Of a DNA stretch of 64,000 bases, positions 12,023 to 22,254 are shown piece after piece. The notes under the pieces are model-generated. The model saw only the letters and a list, made by a program, of their open reading frames with translations. It was not told where the DNA came from and searched no databases. The stretch is taken from the NCBI GenBank assembly GCA_947179485.1, contig OX359245.1, positions 60,933,067 to 60,997,066 of the forward strand. The letters are read 5' to 3'. Made by a program: the position numbers and the translations under genes. The stretch is from Allacma fusca (lineage: Eukaryota; Arthropoda; Collembola; Symphypleona; Sminthuridae). How positions within the stretch are numbered: position 1 is the stretch's first letter; every line of letters starts with the position of its first letter.

Positions 12023-14071
12023 ATGCATCCATACAGTGCCAGACATTTTAGAAGACTCGTTTCAGAAGCCTGTCGTCAAAATGCACTGATCTTGGAAAAT
12101 ACCGTGGAATTGCAAGCCAATAATAATGTTGAAGAACATTCTGACGCTGATTTTGATAACCAGCCACTCGAGAACGCTCATGAATCCCATCATGATTATG
12201 ACCAAACTGACAGTGACAGTGAGATAACAATTTCACAATTAACAAATCGTACTGATTGTATAGAGAGTGACTGTGAAAAAACATTCCAAGATTTACTAAA
12301 TGATGAATCAAATGATGTGGATTCCATTAGTGATAACTCTGCATCTGAAGAAATTATGTCAGTTTCTATTAGGGACCAACTTAAAAATTGGTCTTTAGAA
12401 TATAATGTAAATTTAAATTCACTGTCTGCAATACTTAAAATACTTAAAATGCACAAGTGTTATAAAGATTTACCCAGCGATGCCAGAGCTATAATGGGAA
12501 CTCCAAAAATAGTCCATTCCATAATTATACAACCTGGCAAGTATGTACATTTTGGATTTCTGAAAGGAATCACAAAGATTTTAGAAGAATTTAAATACAC
12601 TGGGGATGAAATTAATTTGGATGTAAATATTGATGGTCTCCCTCTTTCAAATTCTGGACGATCCCAAGCATGGCCTATACAAGCTCGTGTTTGTAAAGTC
12701 AGTGAAAGCTTACCATTTTTTGTGGGAATATGGCAAGGCCCAATGAAGCCCAAATGTTTTAATGATTTTTTGAGTCTATTCGTACAAGATGCAAAGGAAC
12801 TAATTTTGCATGGGATCTCTTTTAAAGAAAAGGTCATTGCAACTAAAATTCGAGCTTTCATCTGTGACGCTCCGGCACGAGCTGAAATAAGTTACACAAA
12901 AGGACACAACGCTTATTATGGATGCGGAAAATGCAAGCAAAAGGGCAGCTATCAAGATGGAAGGGTAGTGTTTTCTACCAAAATACACGATCTCCGTACT
13001 GATTTAGATGTTCGAACCGGAAAGCATTACACAGGAGAAACTGTCTTAGCAAATATTCCTGTAGGACTTGTATCAGGAATTCCATTTGATTATCAACATT
13101 TGGTATGCCAGGGGGTGGTAAAAAAGTTGCTTTTGTATTGGTTTACTACAACCAAAAAACCGTACAGTCTGAGCAGTAGAGAAAAAATTACAGTTTCAAA
13201 CGCTCTCTTGTCAGTTTCAAAATACTTTTCGAAAGAATTTCAACGAAAGCCCAGATCAGTTCATGATGTAAAGTACTGGAAGGCTACTGAGTTCCGCCTA
13301 TTCCTTCTGTACGTTGGTCCATTAGTTTTGAAAAGTATATTGAAGAAGAAATTCTATAAGCACTTCATGCTTTTGCACTGTGCAATAAAAATATTGGTTT
13401 CAAAGCGGTTGTATGTTCTCCGAAATCATTTAGCCCAAAATATTTTCGAACAATTTGTACAAAATTTCCCTAAATTCTATGGTAATCATAGCATTTCCTA
13501 TAATGTACATGGACTGCTGCATTTAAGTGCGGACGCTTTACTTCTGGGACCATTGGATCAATTCAGCACCTTTCCATTCGAAAATAACTTGCAGCAGATT
13601 AAAAACCTTTTGCGATCCTCCCCAAGACCTTTAGAACAACTCAGCAATCGTATTAACGAAGGGTTTCAAAAGTGTTCTGAAATTAAATCCAATAAATTGC
13701 TGCCAAGTAGATTTCACTCAAATGGTCCCATACTCACCAGCACTGTTGGTCGACAGTGTCAAAACATAATGACAAAACATGGGCTAATTACCACAAAAAT
13801 TGGAAATAATATTGTTCAGTTACAAAATAAACGTGTATACATTGTTAAAAATGTCATATGTGGACCAAACGGGAAATGTGAATTACTTGCAGAAGAAATG
13901 CAAATAGTTCGCAGTGTGTTCAAATATCCAATGTCTTCCCGTGAGCTTAGTATATATAAGTGTATCAAGCTATCCGGTTTGGTTGCCATAGTTATTGAAG
14001 ACGTCTCGTGTAAATGTGTGTGTTTGAAAATGACAGGACGAATGTACGGTGTATTTTCGTTAGAGCACTGA
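12023..14071 (+). CDS. Transposase of a CACTA/EnSpm-like animal DNA transposon
   Basis: A single open frame of 682 residues from ATG 12023. The acidic N-terminal third (Glu/Asp/Ser-rich, residues about 30-115) precedes a core with features I associate with a widespread invertebrate transposase family: AspGlyLeuProLeu and TrpProIleGln early in the core, then PheIleCysAspAlaProAlaArgAla, a Cys-x2-Cys in a GlyCysGlyLysCys turn, PheAspTyrGlnHisLeuValCysGlnGlyVal, and a late PheProPheGluAsnAsn...LeuArgSerSerProArgProLeu block. The repeated Asp and Glu residues are candidates for the metal-binding site, but I cannot assign the DDE triad. The gene is uninterrupted, unlike most mobile genes here, so the element may have moved recently. 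Transposase identity is well supported; the exact superfamily is less sure. Confidence 0.75.
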   Translation: MHPYSARHFRRLVSEACRQNALILENTVELQANNNVEEHSDADFDNQPLENAHESHHDYDQTDSDSEITISQLTNRTDCIESDCEKTFQDLLNDESNDVDSISDNSASEEIMSVSIRDQLKNWSLEYNVNLNSLSAILKILKMHKCYKDLPSDARAIMGTPKIVHSIIIQPGKYVHFGFLKGITKILEEFKYTGDEINLDVNIDGLPLSNSGRSQAWPIQARVCKVSESLPFFVGIWQGPMKPKCFNDFLSLFVQDAKELILHGISFKEKVIATKIRAFICDAPARAEISYTKGHNAYYGCGKCKQKGSYQDGRVVFSTKIHDLRTDLDVRTGKHYTGETVLANIPVGLVSGIPFDYQHLVCQGVVKKLLLYWFTTTKKPYSLSSREKITVSNALLSVSKYFSKEFQRKPRSVHDVKYWKATEFRLFLLYVGPLVLKSILKKKFYKHFMLLHCAIKILVSKRLYVLRNHLAQNIFEQFVQNFPKFYGNHSISYNVHGLLHLSADALLLGPLDQFSTFPFENNLQQIKNLLRSSPRPLEQLSNRINEGFQKCSEIKSNKLLPSRFHSNGPILTSTVGRQCQNIMTKHGLITTKIGNNIVQLQNKRVYIVKNVICGPNGKCELLAEEMQIVRSVFKYPMSSRELSIYKCIKLSGLVAIVIEDVSCKCVCLKMTGRMYGVFSLEH

Positions 14072-14251
14072 CAACGGACACGACCAATACATTCAACTGA
14101 AGTATCTATGTATGCAACTATTAAACACATTTAGGGTTGTGCCTGTACTCTCACAGTTTTCACGGCATTCCACAGGTTTTCTCTTCTACACTCAAAGGTT
14201 TCCACAGAGCTACTCAGATTTACCGTTTGAAATAGAACTCAATTCATAAAA

Positions 14252-15538
14252 ATGTGGGTTGTTGTCGAATTTACCAAAACAAAAGAAACTGAAATTGTGC
14301 CAAATAGTTGGTGTAACTCAACGCTGTCAAAATGCTACTGGCCTCCAAAAGATAAGAAAAATGTAAGCAGGCTTGTAAAAAAGAATCTCGATCCTGACGC
14401 TTCCTGGGAAATGTGGAAAATCCGTGTACTTGATTCATTTGGTAAGCACTTAATATTTGTTGGTGTAATTTCTGAGATACCACTATTTTGAAAAATCACT
14501 GTTGTAATTAATGCAACTTTAATTTATTTGCTATGAATTAGAAACATATAAGCTGGCTCGAAGAGGGTTGCAAAAATCAGTTGACACATCTGATATTGGC
14601 TGCACGGACATTGATGTCGCATCAAAAAAGGCAAGGATAGAGAATTCTGCCTTAAAGGAAAATAGTGTGAACAATCCTTCTGATAGTACACGAGCTGCAA
14701 GTAACGTCCAACAACCTAATGATGGACAACCGATCTCGTCAAAGATATTGCCGATTAACGTGCTTGATTATTTAAGTATGAAATCATAGTCTACATTTTC
14801 TTATATTTTCCTCACTTTTTATACAATTTTACGTGCATGTGAATGGTCTCTAAATGTTTTTGCAGAGCAACTAGATCGCAAATTGGAGATAATGAATGCC
14901 AGAGTAAAACAAATTGGGTTATCGTTGGAGGTTGTGATTGCCAAGCTGAATATGATGGATGAGCACGATGGCCGCACTAATGATTCTGCAATAGAACTAC
15001 CACTGCCGTTGAAATCCCAAAATGATGTAAACGAATTTGATGACCAAATGAGCCGAAACCTTGCATTAAAAAATCAGTTTGTAAGTCCAGCTGTTATTTC
15101 CACCTCTTATTAATCGGGAATTCATTTGTACTAAAAATATTGTATTATTGTAGGGTAACTTCGTTCGGCGAGTTGGAGGGAACAGTCTGATGGGTGTTAC
15201 AAGGAGAGTGATTCTACTTGTGCTGTGAAGAGATCTAGTGCGTCAATTCAGTTGGGCTGGAAGAACAAAAAGGGCTTTCAAGCGTTTACTAATTTCGGAC
15301 ATTATAATAGGTGTGGTAACTGCAATCTTCTCTAACATTTAAAACGATTTGAAGTTGAAAATAATGTATACAATTATCAAATCATTTAAAAATGTCTAAC
15401 TCGTTTTCTACAGAGAAAATATCAACTCGATGCAGTGCCGATCGAAATCAGGTGGAAGCTGCTATAGCGGACGTCCTGAAATCGACCAAACCAACCAAAG
15501 CTGCCACTGAATTGTCTTCAACCATGGAACTTGATTAA
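14252..15538 (+). pseudogene. DUF4806-type transposon accessory gene with one in-frame stop
   Basis: Five exons fit with GT/AG borders and matching phase throughout: 14252-14441, 14542-14775, 14866-15080, 15154-15310 and 15414-15538. The first encodes a ValValValGluPhe start and a CysTyrTrpProPro motif common in arthropod proteins of this type. The fourth encodes PheValArgArgValGlyGly...ValThrArgArgVal and later PheSerTrpAlaGlyArg, which resemble the DUF4806 domain. A TGA at 15226-15228 in exon 4 breaks an otherwise complete 306-residue product. The five-exon structure with a single stop suggests recent loss or a sequencing error. Its role is unknown; location inside the transposon next to the transposase suggests an accessory protein. 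Confidence 0.65.
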
Positions 15539-16184
15539 ATGTGTTTGAGAACTTACAATTAGTTAATTAGAAAGTATGTTTGTGCCCATACTATTACATG
15601 CATGACTTACTATATTACATACTTTAGCATTACTGTTACCTAATTAGGTATCTCCTATTACTTATACACTTACTATTGCCTACCTTAGTCTGTACTATAC
15701 ATACTTTACCCTCACTATTACATGCATGTGTCCTTAATATTACGTAAAATAATTGATCAAAAAATTTTTATACTGCAGTTCCCGTATACGATATGTAGTA
15801 ATTATGCTCTAAATATTTGCAAGAATAATGTAACTCCTTGGATTGTTTTACGATTATTAAATTCATACAAAAATCAAATTTGATCTAAATTATTATATTT
15901 TGTAGACCTAAAATCACTCATTCTACGTAATTCTACAGTGGCATTATAGAGAGTCTACAGAAATGTCACTATATTTTGGCGTACAATTTACGATGTAGTT
16001 TGAGACTTACTGTTGAGTAACGTAAATATTACCGCTTAATGCTACGTGTTTCAAGTAGGACATTCACACGGTTCAAACACGCTATGGTTACGCAAAAGGT
16101 ACGGAACATTACGAATTATTTACGTTATAAAACAGCAACTCTTTGGTAAATAACCAGCAGCATAATCGCAACTTGCTACTAGGG

Positions 16185-16589
16185 TATACATTTAGTTTCT
16201 TCTCCCCTATTTGTGCAATTGTAGGACCTATATCCTTCCCTACAAGTAGGCATTTGCGGCTGCCTACATTTCTGCCTATTTAGGGATACGGAAAGTGTTA
16301 TCCCCTTCCTACATGTGACCCTACATATACTGCAGAATTAAATTATATTTTTATTGAAATTCACAAATTAAATTTTGCTCTTTTATTTTAGCAAATTTAT
16401 TTTGGACATATAACATTAGTTTAGAAAACACTATATGGGAAATTACTGTATATCTTGTCTTTATTCGCTGTAATGCCAAAATCTAATAATCATAATCATA
16501 TAACCGTTATGAAGTACCAGTCATTTTTTAGCTTCATTTTCTACAATCTAAAATCGAATGTTTAACATTCGGGTTAATATTGCTTACAG
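16185..16589. other. Remainder flanking the CACTA-like element
   Basis: CCTACA-word sequence (about 16200-16330) followed by AT-rich DNA. CACTATATGGGAAATTACTGTA near 16430-16450 resembles one end of the pogo-type MITEs, but no partner end is consistent with the surrounding elements. Confidence 0.4.
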
Positions 16590-16805
16590 AATAGTTTTCC
16601 GTCCTTGTTCTGCTATGCTTGCTCGTCCCGTCCCATTATACACACGACCAAAAAGCGTGTCCCGGCCCGAATAAAATGGGGACAAGTTTTGTTGTCCCCG
16701 TCCCGTTCCTAATACGACATGGGAACAATTATTTTGTCCCCTGGGACGTCCCGCCCCGGTCCGTCCAGTGTCCCGACGGGACGTCCCTGTCCCCGGCAGA
16801 AGCTC
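16590..16805. repeat. GTCCCG-word repeat inserted at copy E
   Basis: About 215 bp of reiterated GTCCCG/CGGGAC-like words in both orientations, strikingly GC-rich against its surroundings. The right end reads CAGAAGCTCTG, whose reverse complement CAGAGCTTCTG is hAT-like. It adjoins the SMS-like exon end of copy E directly. No target duplication is recovered at the left side. It belongs to the word-type MITE-like class. Confidence 0.5.
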
Positions 16806-17100
16806 TGGTACGGGGAATGTCAGTGAGCAGGGTTTTAAAATTCTTGCGGCCCCATATTGGAGTTGCAAAAATGTATTCCAAGACCGTTCCAATAGATGAA
16901 AATACTCTGATGAATTAAATATTAAATTTAATTCAACTATTTTGTATAAAAAAGACTCATCTCAGCGCTGGTGACCACTCAAATTGTTAATGTGGGCAAA
17001 CGCTGGTGGAGGAATGGGTACATCGCTCTGTTCACATGCCCACTATACGATTGATATCCTTGTCGGCTTATACGTCGCTACCAGGATGTTCAGGACGTAC
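16806..17100 (+). pseudogene. SMS-like pseudogene, copy E
   Basis: Starts with the last bases of exon 1 (to 16818), followed by an intron almost identical to that of copy A and by exon 2 from about 16955. Exon 2 has a TGA just after the SerGlnArgTrp start, and the usual GlyHisTyrThr is AlaHisTyrThr. Similarity stops after ArgThrTyr near 17100, before the conserved C-terminal half. It is a fragment of a duplication shared with copy A. Confidence 0.75.
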
Positions 17101-17224
17101 CAAATCCGTATTAGAATCCATATTTTCCAGTATTGCTATAGGTATTTTAAATCGGAATTCTCGGCCTTGAATAATTATTTTAATTCAAATTAGAATTCAT
17201 ATTTTTCCCATTTCCCATCCTTGC

Positions 17225-18046
17225 TCAATACTAACCTTTATGTTTGAGACAAGGTACACAGAAACAAAACCTACGGTAGCTATTATGCCGATAAGTTACT
17301 GGGAAATTTATCAAAGTGGATAAATACTTCTTGTCAAATATATTCCTAATTTATGTAATTCCCAAGCTTAGCGATACAGGAAATGTTTTCTCAGAAAGGT
17401 TGACAGATTGTGAACAACCGTGTCTTCAAGTTGTATGAAATAAAGCACATTAAAACAAGTAAAAAAAAATATTCGCACCAAAGAGTGTGTATTCGCAACC
17501 TTGTAATCTTAATTGATATCCAGGCTTCGAAAATAAATTGTAATTTAAAACAGACTTAAAACCTATAGCTCAACTGCTCCCTAACACTTGTAACTGCCCC
17601 CCCCCCACGCATAGAATATAGTTATTAATATAATCTAGAATAATCTTGGAACTAGAAAACTTTAATGCATATACTCACACGTGGAATTCCAAAACAGCTG
17701 ATTTAGATGAACATGATTTATCCTTAAATATCTAATACTCTTGATACGAAATTTAATGTTCACAAACTGCAAGTTGATTCTTTCGTTACCTCTAGTATTT
17801 CACGTTTGTTCAACCTCTTGAATTCTTAGTCCTGATGCGCAACATAAGCAGCTTTTGCCGTTGAGATTTTGTCAGTTTGAGCTATTCAAAAAACTAAATT
17901 CAAGCCCCCGATAAAATCTAATTGTGTTTTTACGTGGCATTCCCTGTAAGTTTCCGAAAACAACGCGTATCAATGCTTGAGCTGGCTTGAGCTAAACGGT
18001 ATGAATAAGTCCTAAATTTATTATTTATAAGAAGCTATAAATTCAG
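17225..18046 (+). repeat. Duplicated spacer of the SMS-like cluster (third copy)
   Basis: Aligns with 6960-7740 over most of its length. It begins TTTGAGACAAGGTA, which is also found in the intron of the intact gene near 9950. It ends just before exon 1 of copy D, with ATTCAG as a plausible acceptor at 18046. It marks the unit boundary of the tandem duplication. Confidence 0.7.
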
Positions 18047-18732
18047 GGAAGATCATCCAAAATTGGGCATTGGCTTCCTCCAATGGCGTGGACGAAAAGG
18101 ATTTCCCACAAGAGAAGGGCAAAACTGTGCTAGCCGTGATGTTTTCATTGCTCTTGTTCCTACTAAATGCTGTTTCAACGGCACTAATCCAGGACAGAGT
18201 ACCTGATAAGGACAGTGTGCCACCCCTGCCGGATATAATTTTGGACCATATTGATGAGAAGGCAGAGCTTATCCGTATAGCACATATTTCCTTGGCAATA
18301 TCCTGTTTGATGACAATGCTGCTTATACTCTTCCACCAACATCGTTGGATTTTGGCACGACGGATGTTCTTCATTAAGGGGGTCCTGTACCTCATGCGCT
18401 CCGTCACTATTTTTGTGACGGTTTTGCCCGTTGCCATCCGGACTGAGTATTGTTCCCCTAAAATGGAAGCATTTTCTTTTCACGTTCTAGCACGGCGAGT
18501 CATACAGCTACTGATTGCGGGATGGGCTGCTGAGAATGACATGAAATCCTGCGGAGACTACATTTTTTCAGGGCATATACTGTCCTGCTTGTGACCTGTG
18601 CACTAATGTACCGCGAGTGTAAGTGTAGAAAGTATTGCAAAATGCTTATATAAATAATAACGACTTAAGATTACATCTTGTTAGAAATCATGGCTACACG
18701 AAAATATGAGGCTATACGCCTGTCTGATAGAT

Positions 18733-19190
18733 AGTGGTTGGGCCAGTTCAGTTCAAAACTGATAATTTCAGCTTAGTTCAGTTCAGTTTGGTTCATACAA
18801 ATTTTGGTTCAGTTCGATACACAAACCAAACTGAATGGTTCGGTTTCAGTGTAAAACTGAACTGAACTGAACCATTTGAACTGATTTTTACGCATACACA
18901 ATAAAACATGTTTCTGCCATGTCGCACTTCTCATCTCTGACGGTTGCATTTGCCGTGTTATATAATTATTTATTTATAAGAGCATATCTTATATGTATGT
19001 ATGTGTGTGCAGTATATGCAAACATACATTACATATACATATATATGTATATTGTACTTACCAAATGGAAACTTTTTGCGTTATAGTTTTAACCTGGCGC
19101 GTTAAACTATTTTGTAAGCAGTTCAGTTCAGTTCATAGAGGAAACTGAAATGAACCGAAGAATAGCTAACTGAACTGAAATTTTGATTAA
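18733..19190. repeat. GTTCAGTT-word repeat
   Basis: Starts TAGTGGTTGGGCC and is dominated near both ends by imperfect CAGTTCAGTT and AACTGAACTG words in opposite orientation, with a plain centre (18895-19115) carrying TATG-rich DNA. It lies exactly where the intron and the missing start of exon 2 of copy D should be. Ends and target duplication are not clear. Confidence 0.5.
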
Positions 19191-20239
19191 TTTTATTTTG
19201 AAAAATTGATGATACCGTTGATATTCTTATCGGCTACTATGCAGGTAGTGCTGTAATTTGTTCGTTTTGTTTTGTTTTGTTCTCTTCGGAAATGAACAAA
19301 AGTAGAACAATTTGAGTTTTGTTTTGTTCACCGAGTTTAGTTTTGTTTTGTTTTTTGAACAATCCGTATTGTTCAAAAAACAATCCATATTGTTTTGTTC
19401 TACCGATGTAGAAGATGTTAGAAATTTGTGAAATTGACTGACGGATATGCTTTACAACTCTTATTTAATACACTCATTAAACCTTTTGTTGATAGTTTCT
19501 AGGAGCGTAAGGCGTAATGTAATTCCATACATCCACAAGAGCTGAAATGACCGCGTATATAGATATAATATATCAACAAACGATTGTGGTGGGGTTTACC
19601 TAGTGCTACCGATACGCATCGTTTGGGTTCGCCCGATGCCTTGAATGAATTAATTACCTGTATTGTTTTTTTTTTGTTTCTTAGGCCTCTTTTATTTCGG
19701 TGTCTTCCTGTCAACTCACAGTCAGACTAGTTTCAACATTTTAGGATCAAATTAAGTTTATAATTTAGCATCCAAGTCATCCTTCTGCATTTTATTAAAA
19801 ACAACAAAACAAAATCGAATTTCAGCAGTGGAGGTGGCATTTGTCCAACTAAGTACTGGTGTCCAACAGAAATTGCTCTCGTTTACAATATCCGATGTAC
19901 TCAAACATTTAATATCAGTACAGGTTATGGTCATAGCAGGTAACAATTAATTACTCCGTTGACCTCAAGTAGGCATTCTAATTGTAAGTTTCACGTTGTT
20001 CAATAACTTTAGATTGGCCTTAAATCTGTAAATAGTGTAAAGATTTTGTTGACCTTACTTAAGCCCAGCGGTTCACACCATAAATGATGTGTATAGATGT
20101 AACTAAAACCGTGCACTTCAATAGCTCCTAATGGTCATTATGATGTTATTTGAGATTCATTATAGTGTATGTAAGGTCATGGGTCTACTAATAACCCGCA
20201 AAGGTCAAATTAACGTCATGGGAATTCTTGTGACCCATC

Positions 20240-20900
20240 GAAAAATGAGATAATGAAACTCCTTGTAGCCCACTGAAGTCATGGAATTTCTTGTAGCCCA
20301 CTGAGGTCAAATTGAGGTCATTGAATTTCTTGTAGCCCACTGAGGTCAAATTGAGGTCATTGAATTTCCTGTAGCCCACTGAGGTCAAATTGAGGTCATT
20401 GAATTTCCTGTAGCCCACTGAGGTCAAATTGAGGTCATTGAATTTCTTGTAGCCCACTGAGGTCAAATTGAGGTCATTGAATTTCTTGTAGCCCACTGAG
20501 CTCAAATTGAGGTCATTGAATTTCCTGTAGCCCACTGAGGTCAAATTGAGGTCATTGAATTTCCTGTAGCCCACTGAGGTCAAATTGAGGTCATTGAATT
20601 TATTGTAACCCACCGAGGTCAAATTGAGGTCATGAAATTTCTTGTAGCCCACTGAGGTCAAATTAAGGTTATGGAATTTCTTGTGACCCACTAAGGTCAA
20701 TTTGAGGTCATGGAACTTGTTGTAACTCACTTAGGTCAATTTGAGGTCATGGAATTTCTTGTGACCCACTAATGTCAATTTGAGGTCATGGAACTTGTTG
20801 TAACTCACTTAGGTCAATTTGAGGTCATGGAATTTCTTGTGGCCCACTAATGTCAATTTGAGGTCATGGAACTTGTTGTAACTCACTGAGGTTAATTTGA
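20240..20900. repeat. 39-bp minisatellite, variant 1
   Basis: About 16 units of a 39-bp repeat whose core is CCCACTGAGGTCAAATTGAG. Because 39 is a multiple of three, an open frame of 13-residue repeats arises on the minus strand (20188-20730); I regard that as a by-product. It lies inside the hAT-type element. Confidence 0.85.
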
Positions 20901-20929
20901 GGCCATGGAATTTCTTGTGACATTTGAGG

Positions 20930-21315
20930 TCCTGTTGCTATTTATGACTCACTCAGGTCAATTTGAGGTCATGTTGCTATTTATGACTCACTCAGGTCAA
21001 TTTGAGGTCATGTTGCTATTTATGACTCACTCAGGTCAATTTGAGGTCATGTTGCTATTTATGACTCAGGTCAATTTGAGGTCATGTTGCTATTTATGAC
21101 TCACTCAGGTCAATTTGAGGTCATGTTGCTATTTATGACTCACTCAGGTCAATTTGAGGTCATGTTGCTATTTATGACTCACTCAGGTCAATTTGAGGTC
21201 ATGTTGCTATTTATGACTCACTCAGGTCAATTTGAGGTCATGTTGCTATTTATGACTCACTCAGGTCAATTTGAGGTCATGTTGCTATTTATGACTCAGG
21301 TCAATTTGAGGTCAT
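20930..21315. repeat. 39-bp minisatellite, variant 2
   Basis: About ten units of a second 39-bp repeat (core GACTCACTCAGGTCAATTTG), with two shortened units. It shares the GGTCAATTTGAGGTCATG part with variant 1, so both derive from one ancestral unit. It lies inside the same hAT-type element. Confidence 0.85.
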
Positions 21316-21724
21316 GTTACTTTTGGGCACTTTTTCAAACTAAGTTTGAAAAGATTATTACCAACTGTTGTGGTGGTTTGTTTGTTATAGTTTTGTTTTA
21401 TCTTATCGCGGTTTTGTTTTGTTCTAGTTTTGTTTTTTCGAAAACTGATTTTGTTTGTTTTGTTTTGTTCAAAAAACAAGAACTGAACAAAAGAACAAAC
21501 AAAACGCGAACAATATTACAGCACTATATGCAGGTACAAGGATGTTCTGGACTTTCCACACCCTTGCTAATAATCCAGAACTTAAAGTGAAATCAGTCCG
21601 TAATTATTACAGCGAAGCTTGGTGGTACCGAATTTTCCAGTATTTTGAAGCTAATGTTGGGGATCGTGTGCCAAACACCTACTCATCACCCATTCCATTT
21701 TGGTCAACGCCAAAGCTACCATGA

Positions 21725-22250
21725 AATTTCTAGATTTTTATCATAATTGGTTGTATAATAATTAACTGCAGTAAATTTGTTCCCGTACTACATTTTTGTA
21801 CAACTTATACTATGCGCTGTCATAGAACATTGATTGTATTACATACACTGGCAAATACATTTTTGCTCTTGTATAACTTTATCACCCTATTTTTGATCAT
21901 CTGGGAAATATAGTTTTTATTGGGTAGACGCCAAAGAAACAGTCCACAATACTCTTCTAGACTAATGGGGCCACTTTCTAAGATCCCTTCATCTATGGGT
22001 ACGTTGTAGTAAAGTCCGGCTTACAAAATTTTTAAAGTATTTTGGCAGTGCGTATGAGACAAATTTTGTGTTTGTAAATTTCAAAGGTAACCTCACAATA
22101 GACCATTGGTCATAAATCAACATTGTTTATTCCAGGACGTTTTTGATACTTTCAATCATATTCAGCAATGACACATAATGATATTTTATGCGTAACCCCT
22201 AGCCTGGAGCATTCACGGGAGGGGATATAAGTGTTATTGCAGCAGACTAG
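21725..22250. other. 3' flank of copy D, nothing recognised
   Basis: AT-rich DNA after the SMS-like stop codon. I see no further exon or element. Confidence 0.4.
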
Positions 22251-22254
22251 TGTT

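Larger units (their letters stand above)
11100..16184 (+). mobile_element. CACTA-like DNA transposon carrying three genes
   Basis: The segment is bounded by CCCTAGTAGCA (11100-11110) and its reverse complement TGCTACTAGGG (16174-16184), with TA on each side. Subterminal words such as CGGTAATAT also occur near both ends in opposite orientation. Inside are a transposase (12023-14071), a DUF4806 gene with one stop (14252-15538) and, on the other strand, a BEN-like gene (11386-11861). The right subterminal region (15570-15760) is rich in reiterated TACTATTAC/TACCTTAG words. The superfamily is judged from the transposase style and short TIRs. The ends match over only 11-13 bases, so the boundaries are moderately sure. 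Confidence 0.55.
19246..21526. mobile_element. hAT-type non-autonomous element splitting an SMS-like exon
   Basis: The ends are TAGTGCTGTAAT (19246) and ATTACAGCACTA (21526), flanked by the exact 8-bp duplication TATGCAGG (19238-19245 and 21527-21534). Removing the element and one duplication restores a continuous exon frame, so the boundaries are certain to the base. Both ends carry reiterated TTTTGTTTTG/GAACAAAA words. The interior holds two 39-bp minisatellite blocks and no transposase. Confidence 0.92.
18047..21724 (+). pseudogene. SMS-like pseudogene, copy D, split by transposons
   Basis: Exon 1 (18047-18618) reads the same blocks as the intact copy: ProLeuProAsp, ArgArgMetPhe...LeuTyrLeuMetArgSer, CysGlyAspTyrIlePheSerGlyHis. 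It ends at a GTAAGT donor. Two extra bases (AT, near 18575-18578) directly after the Gly-His codons shift the frame. The start of exon 2, including the His of the second catalytic motif, is absent or replaced. The remainder begins near 19213 as ThrValAspIleLeuIleGlyTyrTyr, is interrupted at 19246-21526 by a 2.28-kb hAT-type element, and resumes at 21527-21724 with the conserved C-terminal block and a stop. Apart from these events the protein is well conserved, so inactivation looks recent. Confidence 0.85.

Noticed and set aside
15936..16448. Possible pogo-type MITE starting CAGTGGCATTATAG and ending GAAATTACTG
   Set aside because: It would straddle the right end of the CACTA-like element, which is inconsistent, and the two ends match poorly.
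16584..16918. Open frames of about 100 codons on both strands
   Set aside because: They arise from GC-rich GTCCCG words, which lack stop codons in several frames.
20188..20730. 180-codon minus-strand frame of 13-residue repeats
   Set aside because: It follows from a 39-bp minisatellite whose period is divisible by three. It has no start context or splice partners and lies inside a transposon.
20905..21590. Plus-strand frames with MetLeuLeuPheMetThrHis repeats
   Set aside because: Same cause: translation of the second minisatellite block.
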